In this document: positions 1-5,806 of the stretch, piece after piece
How the letters are laid out: every line of letters starts with the position of its first letter
Numbering within the stretch: position 1 is the first letter of the stretch
Assembly: GCA_050697555.1 (NCBI GenBank)
Contig: JBOHAD010000113.1
Span: 1-5,806, forward strand
Reading direction: 5' to 3'
Length of the DNA: 5,806 nucleotides
Origin: DASQWP01 sp050697555
GTDB lineage: Bacteria > Actinomycetota > Thermoleophilia > Gaiellales > Gaiellaceae
Position numbers and translations under genes: made by a program
The notes under the pieces: model-generated
Databases searched by the model: none
What the model was told of the DNA's origin: nothing
Seen by the model: only the letters and a program-made list of their open reading frames with translations

Positions 1-27
1 GCCGGGGCGATGCGGTAGAAACGCTCC

Positions 28-1419
28 GTGGACCAGACGGAGACGCCGCTCGCCGACGCCGCGGCCGCCTTCCTCGCGGACGAGCGGATCACGCCCTTCA
101 CGACGCCGGGCCACAAGCGTGCCCCGCACATCGCCGACGAGCTCCGGCTCGACCTGCCGCTCTCGTCGGGCGCCGACGACCTCCACCTTCGCTCGGGCGT
201 GCTGGCCCGCGCCGAGGCGCTCGCGGCCGAGCTCTGGGGGGCCGACCTCTGCCGCTTCTGCCTCAACGGGTCGACGCAGGGCAACCAGGCGCTCGCGCTC
301 GCCCTGGGCCGGCCCGGCGACCGCGTCGTCGTCTCGCGCAACCTGCACAAGTCCGTCTTCGCGGGCCTCATCCTCGCCGGGCTCGATCCCGTCTGGGTTC
401 GGCCCGACATCGACCCTGCGACCGGGCTCGCTCTTCGGATCCCGCCGGAGGTCGTCGCGAAGGCGCTCCCAGGGGCAAGCGGCGTCTTCCTCGTCGAGCC
501 CAGCTGCGTGGGCGTTCTCTCGGACGTCGCCGCGATCGCGAAGACGTGCCGCGAGGCAGGAGTGCCGCTCGTCGTGGATCAGGCCTGGGGCGCGCACCTC
601 GGCTTCCATGCGGACCTGCCGGGCCACACGCTCGCGCTCGGCGCGGACGCCATGGTCACGTCGGCGCACAAGACGCTGACGGCGTTCACGCAGGGCGGCT
701 ACCTCTTCGCGCGCGCGGAGCGGGTCGACCTCGCCCGCCTCGAGGAGGCGTTCGAGACCCTGCACACGACGAGCCCCTCGGCCGCCATTCTCGCCAGCCT
801 CGATCGCACCCGCCACCTCCTGGCCACCCGTGGGGAGGAGCTCCTCGCGCGCGCCGTCGGCCTCGCGGCCCGGGCCCGCGGGGCGCTCGCCGCCGTCGAA
901 GGCCTCGTCGTCGTCGACTCGGACGACCCGACGAAGCTCCCGCTCGCCCTGGCCGGCACCGGCGCAGACGGGCTCGAGGTCGAGGCCGACCTCTTCGCCG
1001 AGGGCATCCGCCTCGAGCTCGCCAACCGTGACCTCCTCGTCCCGCTCCTCACGATCGGCGACACCGAGGAGAGCGTCGAAAGGCTCGTCGGCGCCCTCCT
1101 CCGCTCCCTGGAGCGTCGCCGGGGCGAGCCGCGCACGCCCGGCGGGGCGAGCGCCGTCTGGGGCGTCGAGCCCGAGGTGGGGATGAGCCCGCGCGATGCC
1201 TTCTTCGCCGCCCGCGAGACCGTGCCGGCGGAGCGTGCCGCCGGCCGCATCGCGGCCGAGATGGTTGCCCCGTACCCGCCGGGGATCCCGGCGATCGCGC
1301 CCGGCGAGGTCGTCACGAGCGAGCTTCTGGCATCCCTCCGCGACGCAGCCGCCCACGGCACCCGCCTCGCCTACTGCGCCGACTCCACGCTCGCCTCGCT
1401 CCGCGTCGTCGTCCGCTGA
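28..1419 (+). CDS. PLP-dependent Orn/Lys/Arg-type decarboxylase, short form
   Basis: Probable fold-type I, PLP-dependent basic amino acid decarboxylase of 463 residues, expected in the cytosol, making a polyamine or diamine; the substrate (Arg, Lys or Orn) cannot be told from sequence. Visible family motifs in order: TPGHK at 26-30, the phosphate-binding NGSTQGN at 80-86, VDQAWGAH with the PLP-ring Asp at 184, TSAHKTLTAFTQ with the Schiff-base Lys at 215, and the C-terminal YPPGIP at 416-421. Its length matches the short Bacillus YaaO/SpeA-like group, which lacks the N-terminal wing domain of the large E. coli enzymes. Start: GTG at 28, because TAG at 16-18 is in frame just upstream and the MDQ...TPL opening fits relatives; no clear Shine-Dalgarno precedes it. 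The active-site strand reads D-Q-A-W instead of the D-E-A-H I expect in the short group. No terminator separates it from dnaK, so read-through is possible, but no functional link to the chaperones is evident. Family call firm, substrate open. Confidence 0.9.
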   Translation: MDQTETPLADAAAAFLADERITPFTTPGHKRAPHIADELRLDLPLSSGADDLHLRSGVLARAEALAAELWGADLCRFCLNGSTQGNQALALALGRPGDRVVVSRNLHKSVFAGLILAGLDPVWVRPDIDPATGLALRIPPEVVAKALPGASGVFLVEPSCVGVLSDVAAIAKTCREAGVPLVVDQAWGAHLGFHADLPGHTLALGADAMVTSAHKTLTAFTQGGYLFARAERVDLARLEEAFETLHTTSPSAAILASLDRTRHLLATRGEELLARAVGLAARARGALAAVEGLVVVDSDDPTKLPLALAGTGADGLEVEADLFAEGIRLELANRDLLVPLLTIGDTEESVERLVGALLRSLERRRGEPRTPGGASAVWGVEPEVGMSPRDAFFAARETVPAERAAGRIAAEMVAPYPPGIPAIAPGEVVTSELLASLRDAAAHGTRLAYCADSTLASLRVVVR

Positions 1420-1423
1420 AATT

Positions 1424-1432
1424 TGCTATAAA
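1424..1432 (+). promoter_or_regulatory. candidate extended -10 promoter of the dnaK operon
   Basis: In the only intergenic gap the sequence TGCTATAAA reads as an extended -10 element (TGN followed by TATAAA at 1427-1432). It begins five bases after the decarboxylase stop and stands out as an AT-rich island in GC-rich surroundings. No TTGACA-like -35 is present at a 17-base spacing (1404-1409 reads CGTCGT), which fits an extended -10 promoter. A transcription start near 1439 would leave a leader of about 36 bases before the dnaK ATG. Position and motif are seen; activity is inferred. Confidence 0.55.
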
Positions 1433-1435
1433 GCG

Positions 1436-1452
1436 GCTTAGATTTTCTCAGC
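1436..1452 (+). promoter_or_regulatory. imperfect inverted repeat, candidate operator or leader hairpin
   Basis: GCTTAGA (1436-1442) and TCTCAGC (1446-1452) form seven-base arms with one mismatch around a TTT centre. The repeat covers the expected transcription start of the dnaK operon, where a bound repressor would block initiation. It is not a HAIR element (CTTGAGT-N7-ACTCAAG), since the spacing is shorter, nor CIRCE. Only CTT in the left arm and CTCA in the right arm recall the HspR half-sites. It is too weak, and has no following T-run, to be a terminator. It could be chance. Confidence 0.3.
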
Positions 1453-1459
1453 GACCAAC

Positions 1460-1466
1460 GGAGGAA
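1460..1466 (+). promoter_or_regulatory. strong ribosome binding site of dnaK
   Basis: GGAGGAA lies eight bases before the ATG at 1475, a near-ideal Shine-Dalgarno. It fixes the dnaK start and contrasts with the absence of such a site before grpE, consistent with DnaK being made in excess of GrpE. Confidence 0.8.
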
Positions 1467-1474
1467 CCCGGAAA

Positions 1475-3394
1475 ATGGCAAAGACCATCGGCATCGACCT
1501 GGGCACGACGAACTCCTGCGTGGCCGTGCTCGAGGGCGGGGAGCCGACCGTCATCCCGAACGCCGAAGGCGGCCGCACGACGCCGTCCGTCGTCGCCTTC
1601 ACGAAGGACGGCCAGCGGCTCGTCGGGGCGCCCGCGAAGCGCCAGTCGGTCACGAACCCGCAGAACACCATCTTCTCGATCAAGCGCTTCATGGGGCGCA
1701 AGTACTCGGAGGTGTCCGAGGAGATGAAGATCGTCCCCTACGAGGTCGTCGCGGGCCCGAACGGCGACGCGCGGGTGAAGGCGGAGGACAAGGCGGTTGC
1801 GCCGCCGGAGATCGCCGCGATGATCCTCCAGAAGCTGAAGGCGGACGCCGAGGCGTATCTCGGCGAGACGGTCACCGACGCAGTCGTCACCGTCCCCGCC
1901 TACTTCAACAACGCGCAGCGGGAGGCGACGAAGGACGCCGGCAAGATCGCCGGCTTGAACGTCCTCCGCATCATCAACGAGCCGACCGCCGCCGCGCTCG
2001 CTTACGGGCTCGACAAGGAGTCCGACCAGACGATCCTCGTCTTCGACCTCGGCGGCGGCACGTTCGACGTGTCCATCCTCGAGCTCGGCGAGGGCGTCTT
2101 CGAGGTCAAGGCGACGAACGGCGACAACCACCTGGGCGGCGACAACTTCGACAAGGCGATCGTCGACTGGATGGTGGCCGAGTTCAAGCGCGAGCAGGGC
2201 ATCGACCTCGCGCAGGACAAGATGGCGCTCCAGCGTCTCTACGAGGCGGCCGAGAAGGCGAAAATCGAGCTCTCCTCGACCACGTCGACACAGATCAACC
2301 TGCCCTTCATCACCGCGACGCCGGAGGGCCCCAAGCACCTCGACCTCCAGCTCACCCGGGCGAAGCTGAACGAGCTCACGCACGATCTGCTCGAGCGGGT
2401 GGTCGGCCCGACGAAGCAGGCGCTCGCCGACGCGGGGCTCGACGCGGCGAAGATCGAGCACGTGATCCTCGTCGGCGGCATGACCCGCATGCCGGCCGTC
2501 CAGGAGAAGGTCAAGGAGCTCACGGGCAAGGATCCGCACAAGGGCGTCAACCCGGACGAAGTCGTCGCCGTCGGGGCGGCCATCCAGGCCGGCGTGCTCA
2601 AGGGCGAGGTCAAGGACGTCCTCCTCCTCGACGTCACCCCGCTCTCGCTCGGCATCGAGACCAAGGGCGGCGTCTTCACGAAGCTGATCGAGCGGAACAC
2701 GACCATCCCGACGAAGAAGTCGGAGACGTTCACGACCGCCGAGGACAACCAGCCGTCGGTCGAGATCCACGTTCTCCAGGGCGAGTCGGAGATGGCGACC
2801 TTCAACAAGACGCTCGGGAAGTTCCAGCTCGTCGGGATTCCGCCGGCGCCGCGCGGCATGCCCCAGATCGAGGTCACGTTCGACATCGACGCGAACGGCA
2901 TCCTCAACGTCTCCGCGAAGGACCTCGGGACCGGGAATCAGCAGCAGATCCGGATCGAGGGCGGCTCTGGGCTCCAGGAGGACGAGGTGGAGCGCATGGT
3001 GCGCGAAGCCGAAGCGCACGCCGACGAGGCGCGCCGCCTGAAGGAGCTGGCCGAGGCGAAGAACCAGGCCGAGACGCTCATCTACTCGACCGAGAAGAGC
3101 CTCGGCGAGCACCGCGAGTCGCTCGACGCCGAGACCGTCTCGGAGATCGAGACCCGTGTCGAGGAGCTGAAGGGTGTGCTCGACGGCGACGACGCCTCCG
3201 CGATCCGGACGAAGAGCGAGGAGCTCATGCAGGCCTCGCACAAGCTCGCCGAGGCGGTCTACGGAAAGGTGCAGTCCGAGCAGCAGGCGACCGCGGGCGC
3301 GACCGCGGCGGACGGCGGCGCGGCGAGCGACGAGGAGGTCGTCGAGGAGGCCGACTACGAGGTCATCGACGAGGAAGAGGCGAAGCGCTCGTAA
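1475..3394 (+). CDS. dnaK: molecular chaperone DnaK (Hsp70)
   Basis: ATP-dependent cytosolic Hsp70 that binds exposed hydrophobic segments of unfolded proteins, working with DnaJ, GrpE and ClpB; in HspR systems it also acts as co-repressor. It has 639 residues, a full-length protein (E. coli 638). Nucleotide-binding domain about 1-380: phosphate loop IDLGTTNS at 7-14, Lys70 equivalent to the catalytic Lys of E. coli, DLGGGT at 191-196, VGGMTRMP at 333-340. The linker DVLLLDVTP is at 381-389, followed by the beta substrate-binding domain to about 500, the helical lid, an Ala/Gly-rich linker near 605-617 and an acidic tail ending EEEAKRS. Residues about 75-97 form an insert of the kind found in E. 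coli DnaK and, as I recall, absent from mycobacterial DnaK. First gene of the operon, with its own promoter candidate and strong ribosome binding site; grpE begins three bases after its stop. Identification is certain. Confidence 0.99.
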   Translation: MAKTIGIDLGTTNSCVAVLEGGEPTVIPNAEGGRTTPSVVAFTKDGQRLVGAPAKRQSVTNPQNTIFSIKRFMGRKYSEVSEEMKIVPYEVVAGPNGDARVKAEDKAVAPPEIAAMILQKLKADAEAYLGETVTDAVVTVPAYFNNAQREATKDAGKIAGLNVLRIINEPTAAALAYGLDKESDQTILVFDLGGGTFDVSILELGEGVFEVKATNGDNHLGGDNFDKAIVDWMVAEFKREQGIDLAQDKMALQRLYEAAEKAKIELSSTTSTQINLPFITATPEGPKHLDLQLTRAKLNELTHDLLERVVGPTKQALADAGLDAAKIEHVILVGGMTRMPAVQEKVKELTGKDPHKGVNPDEVVAVGAAIQAGVLKGEVKDVLLLDVTPLSLGIETKGGVFTKLIERNTTIPTKKSETFTTAEDNQPSVEIHVLQGESEMATFNKTLGKFQLVGIPPAPRGMPQIEVTFDIDANGILNVSAKDLGTGNQQQIRIEGGSGLQEDEVERMVREAEAHADEARRLKELAEAKNQAETLIYSTEKSLGEHRESLDAETVSEIETRVEELKGVLDGDDASAIRTKSEELMQASHKLAEAVYGKVQSEQQATAGATAADGGAASDEEVVEEADYEVIDEEEAKRS

Positions 3395-3397
3395 GCG

Positions 3398-3879
3398 ATG
3401 ACCGAGAAGTCGTCCACGAAGGCCGAGCTCGCCGAGCGGCTCGAGCAGGTCGAGGCCGAGCGCGATGAGTACCTCGCCGACCTGAAGCGCGTCGCCGCTG
3501 AGTTCGAGAACTACCGCAAGCGGGCTTCGCGCGACCAGGAGAACCTGGTCGCGCGCGCTCACGAGCGGCTGGTGAAGGAGCTCCTGCCCGTGCTCGACGA
3601 CCTCGAGCGCGCGCTCGAGGCGGCCGCGGAGCACGAGGAGGCGAAGCTCGAAGAAGGCGTTCGCCTCGTCCACCGCGAGCTCCGCGACGCCCTCGCCAAG
3701 GAGGGGCTCGTCGAGATCGAGACGAACGGGAGCTTCGACCCGCACGTCCACGAGGCGCTCCTCACGCAGCCGTCCGAGCAGGATGAGGGCTCCATCATCG
3801 AGGTGATCCAGAGGGGCTACCGCCTCGGCGACCGCGTGCTGCGGCCGGCGCGGGTGGTGATCTCGCAGGGAGCCGAGCG

Positions 3880-3883
<4 letters not shown>
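3398..3883 (+). CDS. grpE: nucleotide exchange factor GrpE
   Basis: GrpE dimer that opens the DnaK nucleotide-binding cleft, releasing ADP and so the client; in several bacteria its long helices also act as a thermosensor. 161 residues: a long heptad-like helix region at about 8-60 (with the typical FENYRKR at 36-42), a short helical bundle at about 60-103, and the C-terminal beta domain that contacts DnaK, with SFDPHVHEA at 112-120 and the family-signature stretch from GSIIEVIQRGY at 131-141 through DRVLRPARVVIS to 156. It is shorter than E. coli GrpE (197) because the disordered, acidic N-terminal tail is almost absent. The start ATG lies three bases after the dnaK stop, and the nearest purine-rich run (about 3371-3380) is 17 bases away, so initiation probably relies on ribosomes finishing dnaK. 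It ends in an ATGA overlap with dnaJ. Confidence 0.97.
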
Positions 3884-4979
<1,096 letters not shown>

Positions 4980-4980
<1 letters not shown>

Positions 4981-5387
4981 TGGCCGGAGGACGTGAGGTG
5001 GACGACCGGCCGCGCTACATGATCTCCGTCGCCGCCGAGCTCGTCGGCATGCACCCGCAGACGCTGCGGATCTACGAGGCCAAGGGACTGGTGCGGCCGA
5101 AGCGCACTCCCGGGAACACGCGCCTCTACTCCGAGGTCGACCTCGAGCGCCTCCGCCTCATTCAGCGGCTGACGACCGAGCTCGGGCTCAACCTGGCCGG
5201 CGTCGAGACCGTGATGCGGCTCGAGGACGAGCTCAGGCGCCTGCGCGCCCGCCTCGACCGGCTCGAGCGCGAGACCCGCGAGCAGATTCGCGACGTTCAC
5301 AGGCAGTACAAGCGCGAGATCGTCCTCTACCGCGACGCCGGCGAGACGCGTCCGACCAGGAGGAAGAGATGGACTTCAACAGGCTGA
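4980..5387 (+). CDS. hspR: MerR-family heat-shock repressor HspR
   Basis: Transcriptional repressor expected to control this operon, in known systems with DnaK as co-repressor at HAIR operators. 135 residues from the ATG at 4980. The winged helix-turn-helix is at about 13-62: ISVAAELVGMHPQTLRIYEA closely matches HspR (the HPQTLR core is typical), then the wing with KRTPGNTRLYSEVDLERL. The helical segment GLNLAGVETVMRLEDEL leads into a coiled coil at about 80-105, and the end keeps the HspR-like QYKREIVLYRD. A metal-sensing cysteine set as in MerR/ZntR is absent; the protein has no cysteine. The start is uncertain: ATG at 4980 overlaps the dnaJ stop (TGATG), but GTG at 4998 has GGAGG seven bases upstream and would give a protein six residues shorter that keeps the whole DNA-binding domain. 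The last 19 bases overlap clpB. The C-terminus is shorter than in Streptomyces HspR. Confidence 0.95.
4986..4990 (+). promoter_or_regulatory. internal Shine-Dalgarno suggesting an alternative hspR start at GTG 4998
   Basis: GGAGG lies seven bases before GTG 4998, in frame with hspR. The ATG at 4980 has only a weak AGAGG-like match 11 bases upstream. The shorter protein would start just before the RYMISVAAEL segment that opens the DNA-binding domain. The alternative is that ATG 4980 is used by coupling to the dnaJ stop. Confidence 0.5.
5358..5363 (+). promoter_or_regulatory. strong ribosome binding site of clpB inside the end of hspR
   Basis: AGGAGG, followed by AAGAG, lies five bases before the ATG at 5369 and within the hspR reading frame, where it encodes part of the basic RRKR near the HspR C-terminus. 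It supports the clpB start, and supports clpB being translated from the same message as hspR. Confidence 0.8.
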
Positions 5388-5806
5388 CGATCAAGTCGCA
5401 GGAAGCCGTCGGCGCCGCGCAGGAGCTGGCGCGCCGCTCCGGCAATCCCGAGATCTATCCGGAGCACCTGCTCCTCGCGCTCCTCGACCAGGAGCTGCCG
5501 AGGCAGCTCGTCCCCTCTGCGCAGACCCTCCGCGCCGAAGCGGAAGCGCGGCTCGCGGCGAAGCCTGCCGTCGCCGGCGCCGCACAGCAACCGCGCGTCT
5601 CGACCGCGTTTTCCGACGCGCTCCACCGCGCCTTCGAGGAGGCGCGCGCGCTCGACGACGAGTATGTCTCGGTCGAGCATCTCCTCCTCGCTCTCGACGT
5701 CGTCCCGCGGGACGAGCTTCTCGCCCGCATCAAGCAGGTGCGCGGCTCGCAGCGGGTCACGAGCCAGGACCCCGAGGGCACGTACCAGGCGCTGGAGAAG
5801 TTCGGG
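5369..5806 (+). CDS. clpB: disaggregase ClpB, N-terminal part (runs off the right edge)
   Basis: Start of the Hsp100 AAA+ disaggregase, a hexamer that threads aggregated proteins through its pore and works with DnaK/DnaJ/GrpE. The 146 residues visible are the N-terminal Clp_N double-repeat domain and the linker to the first ATPase domain: MDFNRLTIKSQEAV at 1-14, repeat one with PEHLLLALLDQE at 31-42, repeat two with DEYVSVEHLLLALD at 97-110, and the ClpB-typical VRGSQRVTSQDPEGTYQALE at 124-143. The reading frame has no stop through the edge; Walker motifs lie beyond it. Thr7, Asp97 and Glu103 align by eye with E. coli ClpB Thr7, Asp103 and Glu109, which I recall being linked to N-domain function. 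The domain is about 19 residues shorter than in E. coli, with both repeats missing a segment. The ATG overlaps hspR by 19 bases and has a strong ribosome binding site. ClpC/ClpA is unlikely given the linker sequence and context. Confidence 0.95.
   Translation, partial: MDFNRLTIKSQEAVGAAQELARRSGNPEIYPEHLLLALLDQELPRQLVPSAQTLRAEAEARLAAKPAVAGAAQQPRVSTAFSDALHRAFEEARALDDEYVSVEHLLLALDVVPRDELLARIKQVRGSQRVTSQDPEGTYQALEKFG

Noticed and set aside
1..18. Possible C-terminal tail of an upstream gene (AGAMR then TAG at 16-18)
   Set aside because: Six codons are too few to recognise anything, and no frame can be preferred; the TAG is used only to limit the decarboxylase start.
699..1361. Minus-strand open frame inside the decarboxylase gene, and other Arg/Ser/Ala-rich overlapping frames
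   Set aside because: The composition is typical of GC-rich shadow frames, with no recognisable motif and no ribosome binding site; the + strand gene is unambiguous.
1436..1452. The inverted repeat as a rho-independent terminator of the decarboxylase
   Set aside because: The stem is short, AT-containing and mismatched, with the T-run in the loop and no T-run after it; it lies downstream of the -10 element, where an operator or leader hairpin is likelier.
1448..3751. A 767-codon open frame on the minus strand across dnaK and most of grpE
   Set aside because: It is in exact codon register with dnaK and grpE, which share the same frame. Antisense stops would need sense TTA, CTA or TCA codons, which this GC-rich genome avoids, so the frame stays open passively. 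Its product is a low-complexity Leu/Arg/Asp/Val-rich sequence. Open frames opposite hsp70 are a known artefact, and have been annotated in databases as NAD-glutamate dehydrogenase.

Overview
The window is a strongly GC-rich stretch, fully packed with genes on the + strand. It carries a complete heat-shock chaperone operon in the order dnaK-grpE-dnaJ-hspR-clpB (clpB is cut by the right edge), preceded by a PLP-dependent Orn/Lys/Arg-type decarboxylase gene. The gene order with a MerR-type HspR regulator between dnaJ and clpB is the classic actinobacterial arrangement. Several details (DnaK with a roughly 22-residue insert in its ATPase domain that I recall mycobacterial DnaK lacking, a short GrpE, a compact ClpB N-domain) suggest a deep-branching actinobacterium, perhaps Thermoleophilia-like, rather than a Streptomyces or Mycobacterium relative. 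That placement is inference from remembered family sequences and was not tested.

Layout: 28-1419 decarboxylase (GTG start fixed by an in-frame TAG at 16-18); 1420-1474 a 55-base gap, the only real intergenic space, with an AT-rich extended -10 promoter, an imperfect inverted repeat over the likely transcription start, and a strong Shine-Dalgarno; 1475-3394 dnaK; 3398-3883 grpE (3-base gap); 3880-4980 dnaJ (ATGA overlap); 4980-5387 hspR (TGATG junction); 5369 to the edge clpB (19-base overlap with hspR). No terminator, tRNA, rRNA, mobile element, CRISPR array or long repeat was seen.

The five chaperone genes form one translationally coupled unit. DnaK (Hsp70) binds unfolded clients; DnaJ delivers clients and triggers ATP hydrolysis; GrpE releases ADP; ClpB extracts polypeptides from aggregates and passes them to DnaK. 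HspR is expected to repress the operon, in known cases with DnaK as co-repressor, so free DnaK level reports on folding stress. The canonical HspR operator (HAIR, CTTGAGT-N7-ACTCAAG) is not visible upstream of dnaK; a different imperfect palindrome sits where an operator would be. I found no wholly new system here; the points worth a second look are the operator question, the shortened Clp_N repeats, the DnaK insert, and the way the clpB ribosome-binding site is written into the end of hspR.
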